A DNA stretch of 64,000 nucleotides from Prado023 sp963747335. GTDB taxonomy: Bacteria; Actinomycetota; Actinomycetes; S36-B12; CAIYMF01. Location of the stretch: the NCBI GenBank assembly GCA_963747335.1, contig CAVVEV010000003.1, positions 1-64,000 on the forward strand, in the 5' to 3' direction. Positions 9,804 through 18,856 of this stretch are shown piece after piece. The first letter of the stretch is position 1, and each line of letters begins with the position of its first letter. The translations under genes were made by a program, and so were the position numbers. The notes beneath the pieces were generated by a model. It searched no databases and was not told where the DNA came from. It saw only the letters and a list, made by a program, of their open reading frames with translations.

Positions 9804-10599
9804 TCAGCCGCGCAGGGCAGCGAGGGCTTGCGCGTGCAGGTCGGGGTTCGCGGCGGCGATGACGGTGCCGCCGGCCATCGGCACCCGGCCCTCGACGTCG
9901 GTGACGACGCCGCCGGCCAGCTCGATGATCGGGATCAGCGGGACGATGTCGTAGGGCATGAGGCAGCCGTCCACGACGAGATCGATCGTGCCCATCGCGA
10001 CCAGCGCGAACGCGTAGCAGTCCCCGCCCCAGCGCTGCAGTCGCACCCGGGAGGCCAGCGCGTTGTAGCGGTCGAGGACGCCGGCCCACTCCAGCATGGT
10101 GGGGTGGGTGCTGTACATGATGGCGTCCTCGAGGGTGGCGGTCGTGCGGGTGCGCAGGCGCCGCTCGGTGCCCGCGTGCAGGAACCGCGAGCCGCGGGCG
10201 GGGTCGGCAACGAACGTCTCGTCGGTGAACGGCTGGTGCATCACCCCGGCCACCGGCTGGCCGTCGACGACCAGGCCGAGCAGCGTGCCCCACGTGGGCA
10301 TCCCACTGATGAACGCACGCGTTCCGTCGATCGGGTCGATGATCCAGCTTGACGGGCCCGCTGCCCGTGGTGCCCCCCTCCTCGCCGATCAGCTGGTGGT
10401 CGGGGAAGCGCGCGTTGAGGGCGGCGCGCACATGGTCCTCGACACCCCGGTCGGCCACGGTCACCGGGTCGTAGGCGATGCCGGTGAGCTTGTTGTCCAC
10501 GGCCATGTCGGTGCGGAAATGGGCCAGGGCGATCGACCCGGCATCGCGGACGGCCGCGATCCCCACGTCCAGCGCCGCAGCAATCTCCTCGTGATCCAT
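9804..10599 (-). CDS. Inositol monophosphatase family protein (histidinol-phosphatase type), frameshifted
   Basis: A Mg-dependent sugar or inositol phosphatase of about 265 residues after correction. The N-terminal part (start 10599) has NKLTGIAYDPVTVADR and the LIGEEGG metal-site motif. The next conserved block, WIIDPIDGTRAFISG, lies in the frame shifted by +1, and GGDCYAFALVAMGTIDLVVD plus AGGVVTDVEGR complete the family. The shift falls at about 10350 in a GGGCCCG run; removing one base gives GSGPSSWIIDPIDGT, so an insertion error is likely. The start lies three bases after the kinase stop. Histidinol phosphatase (HisN) and inositol phosphatase are both possible. Confidence 0.8.
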
Positions 10600-10602
10600 C
10601 AG

Positions 10603-12183
10603 TCATCCGTCCGTTGAGCGCGCGTTGAGTGCGCGGTAGATCGGCTTGGTCGCCTTGAACGCCTTCACGAACTGCTCATGGAGAACGTCGTAGGTGGCGG
10701 TGTTGCGTGGGTCCGGATCGAACTCGCGGCGGGTCCGCACGAGGGCGCTGATGTCCTCGAAGCCCAGGTCGCCGAGGCGCTCGAAGGCCAACAGCCCGGC
10801 GCCGACAGACACGGTGTAGTCGCAGTTGTCCAACTGGTGCACCGGAGCCCCGAGGACGTCGGCCATGATCTGGCACCAGAGGTCCGAGCGGGCCCCACCC
10901 CCGTAGATCGAGTAGTGGCTGAACCTGCGCTTGGCGAACTTCTCCACCGGTCCGCGCACCCACCGCAGGTTCTGCGAGACGCCCTCGAGCACGGCGCGCG
11001 CCATGTCCCCGCGGGTCGTGCTCGTGCTGATGTTCAGGAATCCGCCGCGCATCTGGCCGTCCTCGGAGGGCGCCATCGAGCCCGCCAGCCAGGGCAGGAA
11101 CAGCAGCCCGTCGCTGCCCGCCGGGATCGCCCCGGCGACGCGCTGGAGGGCCTCGAAGCGGTCATGCACAGCGGCGTCGCTGAAATGGTCGCTGCCGTAG
11201 ACGATGTTGGTCAGGAAGCGCTCCAGCGCGGCGCCGGCCATGCCGTTCTCGGCCATGACGAAGTAGGTGTCGGGCACCGGGCTGGGCATGCTCACGATGC
11301 CGTTGAACACGTCGGTGCGCTTGAAGTCGACGTGCGTGATCATCACGCTCGTCGATCCCACGGACACCGCCGCATGCGTGCCGGCGAACGCCCCTGAGCC
11401 GACTCCGCCGGCCTGCGTGTCGTTGAGCCCGGTGACGACCTGGGTGCTCGGCGCGAGCCCGAGCTCCTCGGCGACCTCGGGCAGGAGGGTCCCGACGATC
11501 GTGTCCATCGGGACCAGCTCGGGCAGCTTGTCCCTGTCGATCAGCGAGGAGGCCACCAGGCGCGGCTCGTAGTCCGTGATGTCCAGGCGGCGGTTGTCGG
11601 TCATGAGGTACATGAACGCCGAGGCCTGGTTCGCGGTGGCCCGGCCGGTCAACCGCATCGTCACGTAGTCCATCGGCTCGAGGAACCAGGCGGTGCGCGC
11701 GTACACGTCGGGGCGCGAGTACTTCAGGTGCCGCATGTGGGACATCGACAGTCCGTCGGCGATCGGTGGGATGCCGTGCACCCGCAGCCAGCGCAGCAGG
11801 CTCACGGGATTGTCCGCACCCCGCGGGAAGGTGGGCAGGTGCCGCAGGGCCTTCTTCGTCCCGCGGTGGTCCTGCCAGAGGATCAGGTTGCTGGTCGGCT
11901 GGCCGTGACGGTCGACGGGAATGATCGAGGAGTACTGGCTGGAGCAGATGACGGCCACGATGTCGTCGCGTCCCACCCCGGAGGCGGCCAGTGCCCCGAC
12001 CGCGGCGGTCTTCACGGCGTCCCAGACCTGCTGGGGGTCCTGCTCGGCCACTGCTCCCGGCTGGGTCAGGGTGTCCACCCACGCGCGGGCGGTCCCGGAG
12101 GTGCGCCCCTGCGCGTCCACGACCGCAGCCTTCGGCCCGCTGGTGCCCAGGTCGATGGCCAGGACGAGGCGCTGCCGGTGCAC
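10603..12183 (-). CDS. FGGY-family carbohydrate kinase (xylulokinase-like)
   Basis: A 526-residue sugar kinase of the FGGY family. The N-terminal domain starts LVLAIDLGTSGPKAAVVD (phosphate-binding loop). The C-terminal signature is seen in AVLEGVSQNLRWVRGPVEKF and the nucleotide-binding YGGGARSDLWCQIMADVLG. The GTG at 12183 is chosen because GGAGGG lies at good distance; an in-frame ATG 30 bases upstream lacks this. It is the first gene of an operon with the phosphatase-like gene, the PLP enzyme and glgB. The substrate cannot be read from sequence; xylulose and related polyols are plausible. Confidence 0.85.
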   Translation of the reverse strand: MHRQRLVLAIDLGTSGPKAAVVDAQGRTSGTARAWVDTLTQPGAVAEQDPQQVWDAVKTAAVGALAASGVGRDDIVAVICSSQYSSIIPVDRHGQPTSNLILWQDHRGTKKALRHLPTFPRGADNPVSLLRWLRVHGIPPIADGLSMSHMRHLKYSRPDVYARTAWFLEPMDYVTMRLTGRATANQASAFMYLMTDNRRLDITDYEPRLVASSLIDRDKLPELVPMDTIVGTLLPEVAEELGLAPSTQVVTGLNDTQAGGVGSGAFAGTHAAVSVGSTSVMITHVDFKRTDVFNGIVSMPSPVPDTYFVMAENGMAGAALERFLTNIVYGSDHFSDAAVHDRFEALQRVAGAIPAGSDGLLFLPWLAGSMAPSEDGQMRGGFLNISTSTTRGDMARAVLEGVSQNLRWVRGPVEKFAKRRFSHYSIYGGGARSDLWCQIMADVLGAPVHQLDNCDYTVSVGAGLLAFERLGDLGFEDISALVRTRREFDPDPRNTATYDVLHEQFVKAFKATKPIYRALNARSTDG

Positions 12184-12342
12184 TGGACTCCCTCCGAGGG
12201 TCCAGGCCAGCATACGAGGCCGCGTGCCACCCTCACCCGCTCACCATCGTCACCGCCCAGCAGCGAGCCCGTTGCCGGGGCATCCCGCGGGCTCGGCCTC
12301 CTCCTGCGGCGGCACGGGGGCAACGCAGCTACGGTGCATCCC

Positions 12343-12705
12343 ATGACGTTGCCGGTCGGGACCAGGATCGTCATCGGCGCCTTCGGCGTGAGCGGAGTCG
12401 TGCACCTGGTGGCCCCTGCGGTGTTCGCGCCGCTCATCCCGCCGCAGCTGGGTGAGCCCGGTCCGTGGGTGCTGGGCAGCGGAGTTGCCGAGCTCGCCTG
12501 TGCCGCGGGGCTGGCCACTCGGCAGCCGTGGGCCCCTGCGGTGACCACCGCCACGCTGGCCGTCGTCTGGGTCGGCAACCTGCAGATGGCCCTCGACCTG
12601 CAGCGCAGCAGGCGCCCCGCCTGGCAGAAGGCCGCGGCGTGGGCCCGGCTGCCTCTTCAGGTGCCCCTGATGAAGGCGGCGTGGGACTCGCCCCGGCGTC
12701 AGTGA
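12343..12705 (+). CDS. DoxX-like membrane protein
   Basis: A 120-residue protein with about four hydrophobic segments, read as a DoxX/DoxD-type membrane protein. The pattern GVVHLVAPAVFAPLIPPQL, then SGVAELACAAG and NLQMALD, is typical of small actinobacterial DoxX homologues. Function is unknown. It overlaps the 3' end of the convergent flavoprotein gene by seven bases. Confidence 0.7.
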   Translation: MTLPVGTRIVIGAFGVSGVVHLVAPAVFAPLIPPQLGEPGPWVLGSGVAELACAAGLATRQPWAPAVTTATLAVVWVGNLQMALDLQRSRRPAWQKAAAWARLPLQVPLMKAAWDSPRRQ

Positions 12706-14379
12706 CCCCGCGCTGCGTCGGCGTCCGAGGGTCGTGACGATCCACCGCGGCGAAGCGGTTCGGGCAGCGCTCGTCGGGCGGCCGCTGTGGCCAGGGTCGT
12801 CATCAGGCGGCCGCGCAGCAGCGTCGTCGCGGTCAGGACCCCACCGAACAACGCTCCGGAGACCCCACAGGAGACGATGTCCTGCCCGGTCAGGTAGAGC
12901 CCGGGGATCGGCGTGGCCGGCTTCAGGAATCCCGCCCGGAAGCGCGCTGGCGTGTGGTCCAGTCCATACAGCTGCACCGCGGCTGTAGCCCGCGAAGTGC
13001 GCCGTGGTCAGGGGCGTGGAGATCTCGGAGTACGCGACCCGCCCGCGCAGCTGGGGCATCTGCTCGTAGAGCGCCTCCAGCATCCGCTCGGCCAGGCCGG
13101 CCTTGAACGCGTCGTACTCGGCGGCGCGGTGCTTCCACCGGCTGCCCTCCCACGCCGCGAACCACTCGTAGGGCGCGGCAGTGATCACCTCGACGGTCGC
13201 ATGTCCGGGGTGGCGGCGGGCGAAGTCCGGGTCCTTGGCGGCGGGGAACGACGCGTAGACCATCGGCAGGGCGGCTTCCGGGTCCGCGATGCTGTCGGCG
13301 AAGGTCCCCTCGTAGTCGTCGGTGGGGTAGATCCACAGGTTGTGCTTCGGCAGGTCGAGGGCCTCGGCGGTCTCCTCGAACCCGAGGTAGAGGCACAGGT
13401 GCGCCATCGAGGGGGTCACCTCGGTCAGGTCCGCCAGCAGTCCGGCGCGCTCGGCGGCCTCACGCGGCAGGAGCTTCGCGAACGTGTTGTGCACGCCCGC
13501 GTCGCTGATGACGATCGGCGCCCGGATGACGTGGTCGTCGGCGGCCATCCGCACGCCCACGGCCCGACCGTCCTCCACCACGACCGCGGCGACCTCGGCG
13601 TTGATGAGCACCAGCCCGCCGGCGCGCCCGATGACGGGGATGATCGACTCGGCGATCACTGCCGACCCGCCGACCGGGTAGTACCCGCCCCGGAAGTAGT
13701 GGCTGGCGACCAGGGCGTGCATCGCGAAGCTGGACTGCGCCGGGGGCAGCCCGTAGTCGCCGAACTGGGCGGTCAGCACCGCGATCAGCCGCTGGTCGTC
13801 GGTGAGCTCCTCGAGCACCTCGCGGGTCGTGCGGTCGGCCCAGCGTTGGAAGGTGCTGCGCAGCCGTGGTCCGGCCACAGCCTGGACCGGCCCGGGCAGC
13901 GTCTTCACGGCCTGGAACGGCAGGGATGCGGACACCGCGGAACGCACGGCTTCGAAGTAGCCGTCGATCGCGGCCTCCTGGCCCGGGAACCGCTCCACCA
14001 GCATGGCCCGCAGGTTGCGCCGGCCCTTGGGCAGGTCGTACACGTCACCGCCGATGATGACGCGGTCGTAGACCTCACCCATGTCGGCCCACTCGATGCG
14101 GCCGTCGCTGATCTCGTCGAAGAACCTGCGCAGCGTCGACCCAGGGCCCACATCACCGATGTAGTGCACGCCGACGTCCCAGTCGTACCCCGGACGGTGG
14201 AACACGTGCGTGTAGCCGCCGGGGGTGTAGTGCCGCTCGAGCACGAGCACGCGCTTCCCGCCATGGATGGCCAGCATCGCGGCTGTGGCCAGCCCGCCGA
14301 TCCCCGATCCGATGACGACGGCGTCGTAGTCCTCGGTCACCGGATGGCGCTTGTACGACTGTGCCAGCTGCCTGCTCAT
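12699..14379 (-). CDS. Phytoene desaturase/carotenoid isomerase-like FAD oxidoreductase, frameshifted
   Basis: A ~555-residue FAD enzyme of the CrtI/CrtISO/retinol-saturase group. The N-terminus has the dinucleotide site AVVIGSGIGGLATAAMLA and the LERHYTPGGYTHVF block. The middle carries YPVGGSAVIAE, typical of the group. The C-terminal FAD motif (PIPGLYLTGQDIVSCGVSGAL) lies in the frame shifted by +1, with the break near 12985 next to the conserved YGLDHTPARF, so one extra base is likely. Start ATG 14379 has a weak ribosome-binding site. No other carotenoid gene is nearby, so the substrate is open; it could be a polyprenoid or an unrelated lipid. Confidence 0.8.
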
Positions 14380-14457
14380 CGCGTCAGCATAGGCTCGGCG
14401 GCTGGTGGCCGAGCCTGACCGCCCGGCTGGTGCCCGGCGCTGGCTAGGGTGTGCCGG

Positions 14458-15381
14458 GTGATCGAGGTCAACGGGCTGAGCAAGTCGTTCGGGGATGTGC
14501 GGGCGGTGGGCGGGGTCTCCTTCGTCGTGCCCGATGGGGTGGTGACCGGCTTCCTCGGGCCGAACGGCTCGGGCAAGTCGACCACCATGCGCCTGATGCT
14601 GGGCCTGGACCACGGAGGTGGGGCGACCACCTTCGACGGCCAGAGGCTGACCGAGGTCCACTCGGTCACCCGAACGGTCGGGGCTCACCTTGATGCGAAG
14701 TACTTCCATCCCAAGCGGACCGCACGGGCGCACCTGCGGATGCTGGCCACGGAGGCCCGCGTGCCCGACTCCCGGGTGGACGACGTGCTCGAGGTGTTCG
14801 GGCTGACCTCAGTGGCGGGCAAGCGCCCCAAGGGGTTCTCCCTGGGGATGGGTCAACGCCTCGGACTGGCCGGCGCCGTGCTGGCCGAGCCCAAGGCCCT
14901 GATGCTCGACGAGCCGGCCAATGGGCTGGACCCGCAGTCGATCCACTGGATGCGCGACTTCCTCAAGGACTACGCCGAGCGCGGGAACGCCGTCCTGGTC
15001 AGCAGCCATCTGCTCTCGGAGATGCAGCTGATGGCCGACCACGTGGTGGTCATCGCCAAGGGCGAGCTGGTGGCGGACGCGACGATGTCCGACCTCGTGG
15101 CCTCGAGCACCCGCAACGACGTCCTCGTGCGCACGAGGCCCGAGGACCGCCAGGCACTCCTCGACGGACTGACTGCGGCAGGAGTGGAAGCCGGCCCGGA
15201 GGGTTCCGATGCCGTCACCGTGACGGGGACCGATCCCGAGGCGGTCGGGCTCATCGCCTTCACAGTCGGGGTTCCGGTGCTCGAGCTGATGGCCCGTCGG
15301 GCCTCGCTCGAGGAGGCGTTCCTGGAGCTCACCGAGGGCCAGGAGCAGTTCCGGACCGGGTCGATCGGGGGTGCAGCATGA
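14458..15381 (+). CDS. ABC transporter ATP-binding protein (ABC-2 type exporter)
   Basis: The ATPase of a two-component exporter, about 307 residues. Walker A is GPNGSGKST, the signature region reads GFSLGMGQRLGLAG (LGMGQ instead of LSGGQ, common in this subfamily) and Walker B is ALMLDEPANGLDP, followed by the switch histidine in VSSHLLSEM. The C-terminal ~100 residues form the regulatory tail seen in drug and antibiotic exporters. GTG 14458 is taken as start because alignment begins at VIEVNGL; 14449 is an alternative. It overlaps the permease gene by four bases. Confidence 0.88.
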   Translation: MIEVNGLSKSFGDVRAVGGVSFVVPDGVVTGFLGPNGSGKSTTMRLMLGLDHGGGATTFDGQRLTEVHSVTRTVGAHLDAKYFHPKRTARAHLRMLATEARVPDSRVDDVLEVFGLTSVAGKRPKGFSLGMGQRLGLAGAVLAEPKALMLDEPANGLDPQSIHWMRDFLKDYAERGNAVLVSSHLLSEMQLMADHVVVIAKGELVADATMSDLVASSTRNDVLVRTRPEDRQALLDGLTAAGVEAGPEGSDAVTVTGTDPEAVGLIAFTVGVPVLELMARRASLEEAFLELTEGQEQFRTGSIGGAA

Positions 15382-16142
15382 GTCGGATCGTGGCGTTCGA
15401 GTGGCGCCGCGCTGTGTCGCTGCGCTCCACCTGGGGGTTCCTCGGGCTCGGGATGGCACTGCTGATCTTCATCTCGTGGGCAGCGATGATCTTCAACGGG
15501 GCGCAGGAGGGAGCGTCCCCGGGCACTCGCCCCGGCATGGAGGGCGTGGCCAACTTCGACGGGGGAGGCCCGCTGGGCGTCATCCTGATCACGACCATCT
15601 GCGCGCAGGCATTCGGCCATGAGTACCGGGACGGCACGATGCGCCTGGTCCTGTCCCAGTTCCCGAAGCGGGTGGAGGTGTTCCTCGCCAAGGTCGCGGT
15701 CCCGGCCGCGTTCGTGACTGTCTCGATCCTGCTGGCGCTGGCGATCTCGGTGGCCGGCGCCGCGATCCTGTTCGACCTGTCTCCGCAGGACGGCTGGGGA
15801 ACGGTCGCTGCCGTCGGGTTGCGGCAGGTCGGACTTGGGCTCTGGTGGGGGCTGGTCGTGGCCGGTGTCACCGCCCTGATCCGCAACCTCGCCGCCGGGA
15901 TCATCGTCTCGCTGGTGTTCGCCCTGGTCCTGGAGAACCTGGTCATCGGCCTGCTCACGAAGTCCGACCCGGTCACCGGCGATTCCGTGAGTCGAGCTGC
16001 CTGGCTGACTGAGAACCTACCCTTCTTCAACGCACTCTCGTGGGCAGCGGAGGGTGATGGACGGGCTGCCGCGGTCGCCGCCATCTGGGCGCTGGCGGTC
16101 GTGGGTCTGGCCGGGGCGCTGTTCGTCCGCCGCGACGCCTGA
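15378..16142 (+). CDS. ABC-2 type transporter permease
   Basis: A 254-residue integral membrane protein with about six hydrophobic segments. A cytoplasmic FGHEYRDGTMRLVLSQFP motif, typical of ABC-2 permeases, lies between the first two. The ATG overlaps the ATPase stop (ATGA), indicating translational coupling; together they form one exporter. The substrate is unknown. Confidence 0.85.
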   Translation: MSRIVAFEWRRAVSLRSTWGFLGLGMALLIFISWAAMIFNGAQEGASPGTRPGMEGVANFDGGGPLGVILITTICAQAFGHEYRDGTMRLVLSQFPKRVEVFLAKVAVPAAFVTVSILLALAISVAGAAILFDLSPQDGWGTVAAVGLRQVGLGLWWGLVVAGVTALIRNLAAGIIVSLVFALVLENLVIGLLTKSDPVTGDSVSRAAWLTENLPFFNALSWAAEGDGRAAAVAAIWALAVVGLAGALFVRRDA

Positions 16143-16229
16143 ACGACATGGGCGTCGCAACGGCCTGCCCCGAACGCCCCGGCGACCTGCTCCGGGCTGG
16201 CCGTGGCGCGCGGCTGTTCGCCTGATCGA

Positions 16230-16593
16230 GGCGGGACCAGGTCGGTTCCACCCGCGAGGCGGTACCTCCGGAACTGGTCGTGGTCGAGGTCGATCGCCTG
16301 CCCGGCGGCGAGACCAGCGCGCTGGGCGGAGCCTCGACGCGGTGCCATCGGCGGTCCGCACGCCGATGCGTCCGGAGATCAGGTACTGGAAGTGCGGAGC
16401 CTCGCAGAGTTCGGTCCCGGTCGCCGGCTTGACGTGGTCGGACCACCGCCACCCGGGCTGGAGGGTCATGTGCATCACCTTGCCGCCGCCGATGTCGACG
16501 ATCTCGCCGCGGCCGAGGAACTCCAGGACGTCTCGGGCTCGCGAAGTTGGTCACTCGAAACTGGCCACGTGCAGGCTGCTGCCCGGCGACCAT
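16230..16593 (-). pseudogene. Cupin-domain protein with several frameshifts
   Basis: Pieces of a small single-cupin protein are split over frames. VTNFASP comes first (start near 16593). A +1 shift then leads to RARDVLEFLGRGEIVDIGG and MHMTLQPGWRWSDHVKPATG, ELCEAPHFQYLISGRIGVRT and DGT. After about 16350 the expected end of the cupin cannot be followed in any one frame. The gene is either decayed or carries several insertion errors. Function unknown. The neighbouring stretch 16594-16833 shows no gene. Confidence 0.55.
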
Positions 16594-16833
16594 CTTCGCG
16601 GCGACGGCCCCAGACGAGCCCGCTCCGCAGCGGCCGCCATCCGCCTCGACGGACTCGGTGAGGCTGCCTGATGCGACCCAGGCCGTCGCCGTGGGCTGTT
16701 GCGCGATGCGACGGCGCGCGTCACCGGGGCCGGGAATGAGGTAAGCCTTGCCTATTGGCTGGAGTTCGGCTGCGGAGTACCGTCGAGGGATCCGGGTCGC
16801 CGGACCCGAATGCTCGGAGCCAAGGAGCCCGCC

Positions 16834-17122
16834 ATGTACGGAACCGTCGCGCTGTGCCACGTTCGCCCGGACAACGTCGCGAAGCTGCAGGCCTTGTCCT
16901 CCGCCGAGGAGTACGCTCCCGATCGAGGGCTACCTCGGCACGGACCTGTTGGTGGTCGACAACCATCCCGACACCGTGCTCATGGTGGTGCGCTTCCAGG
17001 ACCAGGCCAGTTACCGCGCCAATGGCGACTCCGCGGACCAGGACGCCCGATACCAGGAGTTCCGCGCCCTGATGGAGGACGATCCGGTCTGGTACGACGG
17101 CGACTGGGTGACCGTGACCTGA
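16834..17122 (+). CDS. Antibiotic biosynthesis monooxygenase-like small protein, frameshifted
   Basis: A ferredoxin-like alpha/beta-barrel protein of about 95 residues. The first part (MYGTVALCHVRPDNVAKLQA, then LSSAEEYAP) follows an AAGGAG site. The second part, IEGYLGTDLLVVDNHPDTVL, then MVVRFQDQASYRANGDS and ending DDPVWYDGDWVTVT, lies in the +1 frame. The break is in a CCC run near 16918; deleting one C gives the smooth EEYAPIEGYLGTD. A sequencing insertion is the simplest explanation. The enzymatic role is not known. Confidence 0.65.
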
Positions 17123-17247
17123 CCAGCGCCCACCCGGGCGACTCATGGTCCCCGCGTGGTCCGCTGCCGACCAGCAGCGGCACATGAGGGCGAATCGGGG
17201 TGATCAGATTCGGTGCTAGGGTCAAGGAAGAGCGTTCGATCCACTCG

Positions 17248-17269
17248 CCCGGTGCCCTTCGGTACCGGG
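17248..17269 (+). promoter_or_regulatory. Leader hairpin before DksA/TraR-like gene
   Basis: CCCGGTGCC / GGTACCGGG forms nine pairs (one G-T) around a CTTC loop and ends 23 bases before the start codon at 17293. It may terminate upstream transcription or stabilise the leader. Confidence 0.35.
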
Positions 17270-17292
17270 TCTTCGCTTATGGAGGCGATGTC

Positions 17293-17643
17293 ATGACCAG
17301 CACCGAACGACCAGGCGGGCTCACCAGCCAGGACATCGAATCGCTGCGGTCCACCCTGATGGAGGTCCGGGCGGCGAACCTCGCGGACCTGGAGGCGGCC
17401 AAGTCGACGGTCGCGGCCCTGGTGGACGACGGAACTGCCGGCAGTCCGTCGCTGCGCGAGGACGTGGCCAACTCGGAGTACATGATCGAGGACGCCACCT
17501 CGATCCTCGCGATGATCGATGCCGCGCTGCTCCGGATGGATGACGGCACCTACGGGACGTGCGTGGACTGCCACCAGCAGATCCCCCGGGCCCGACTCGA
17601 GCTGCGCCCCTACGGGCCCCGGTGCGTGGCCTGCGCGAGCTGA
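17293..17643 (+). CDS. DksA/TraR family zinc-finger protein
   Basis: A 116-residue protein. Its N-terminal half is helical and probably coiled (EVRAANLADLEAAKSTVAAL). The C-terminal zinc finger is C-x2-C-x17-C-x2-C (CVDC ... RCVAC). Such proteins bind the RNA polymerase secondary channel or act as general zinc-finger factors; in actinobacteria the role is mostly undefined. The ATG at 17293 follows a GGAGG-type site. No operon partner is evident. Confidence 0.85.
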   Translation: MTSTERPGGLTSQDIESLRSTLMEVRAANLADLEAAKSTVAALVDDGTAGSPSLREDVANSEYMIEDATSILAMIDAALLRMDDGTYGTCVDCHQQIPRARLELRPYGPRCVACAS

Positions 17644-17730
17644 GGACGCGTCGGAGGGGACGTCAGGCTGACGGGGCTGCGTTGGCGCAGAGCCGGAGAC
17701 AACGGGCCGACCATCGGACACGATGTCGCC

Positions 17731-18723
17731 ATGGATACCAACAACGCCGGCCGGCGCACGCTGGTCTCGACCGGGCGGCTCCCCAACGCCGACGAGGTGC
17801 AGCGCCTCCTGGCTGAGGCGCACTCCGAGGTGGCCGGTGTCTCCGGCGGGGAGGTCTCCACGGTCTACCCAGCGCTGGCCAGGGTGTCTCCGGATCTCTT
17901 CGGCGCGTGCGTCGTGGGCGTCACTGGGCACACGTTCGCGATCGGGGACGCTGACCACCCGTTCTCGCTCATGAGCGTCGCCAAGCCGTTCGTCCTCGCG
18001 CTCATGATCGAGGAGCACGGCTTCACCCACGTGCGTGACCTGGTCGGGATGAACGCCACTGGGATGGCCTTCAACTCCATCGCTGCGGTGGACGTCAGCC
18101 CCGACGGCCGGACCAACCCGATGGTGAACTCGGGGGCGATCGCCACGGCCAGCCTGGCCCCGGGCGGCTCGCTCGACGAGCGGTGGGGCTTCGTGCGGGA
18201 CGGGGTCGGCCGGTTCGCCGGCCACGCGCTGCACCTCGACGACGAGGTGCACTCCTCCGCGGCCGCCACCAACTTGCGCAACCGGGCCATCGCCGAGGCG
18301 CTCAACGCCCGAGGCCGGCTCGTGGGCCCGCCGCAGGACGCCGTGGAGATCTACACCCGGCAGTCGTCGCTGTCCGTCACGGCACGCGACCTGGCCGTCA
18401 TGGGCGCCACGTTGGCCGATGGAGGGGTGAATCCGCTGACCCGGGAGCGGGTCGTGACGGCTGCCACCTGTCGACTCGTGCTGGCCGTGATGGCCACAGC
18501 TGGGTTGTACGAGACCTCCGGGGACTGGCTGTGCGACGTCGGCCTGCCCGGCAAGAGTGGCATCGGCGGCGGGATCGTCACAGTGTCCCCCGGCAAAGGG
18601 GGCCTCGGCACGTTCGCCCCACCTCTGGACGCCGCAGGCAACAGCGTCAAGGGGCAACTCGTCGCCCAGGTGCTGTCCCGCACCCTGGGCCTGGACCTCC
18701 TGGCCTCCGAGCCCCCGGGGTGA
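17731..18723 (+). CDS. glsA: Glutaminase
   Basis: Hydrolyses glutamine to glutamate and ammonia. The 330-residue protein belongs to the serine-dependent beta-lactamase-like glutaminases. Seen are the S-x-x-K nucleophile box (MSVAKPF), the NPMVNSGAI motif, NRAIAEAL, IYTRQSSLSVTARDLAVM and the C-terminal GKSGIGGGIVTVSPGKGGLG. Length is close to bacterial homologues. It is not in an obvious operon. Confidence 0.92.
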   Translation: MDTNNAGRRTLVSTGRLPNADEVQRLLAEAHSEVAGVSGGEVSTVYPALARVSPDLFGACVVGVTGHTFAIGDADHPFSLMSVAKPFVLALMIEEHGFTHVRDLVGMNATGMAFNSIAAVDVSPDGRTNPMVNSGAIATASLAPGGSLDERWGFVRDGVGRFAGHALHLDDEVHSSAAATNLRNRAIAEALNARGRLVGPPQDAVEIYTRQSSLSVTARDLAVMGATLADGGVNPLTRERVVTAATCRLVLAVMATAGLYETSGDWLCDVGLPGKSGIGGGIVTVSPGKGGLGTFAPPLDAAGNSVKGQLVAQVLSRTLGLDLLASEPPG

Positions 18724-18856
18724 CCGTCGGCGGGGCCCGGGCTCGTTGGGGGCGCTGCCTGGGCTCTGGGGACCCGATTTTGGGGGTAGCGTCTCCTTGC
18801 GCCCTGCTGGAGGCGTCCATACCCGCGCCTCCGGGATCGAAGAGAGAGATGTGAGC

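Noticed and set aside
12250..14733. An 827-residue frame on the minus strand
   Set aside because: Only 14379 down to ~12985 matches the flavoprotein; the ends are extensions with no family pattern, caused by the high GC and one frameshift.
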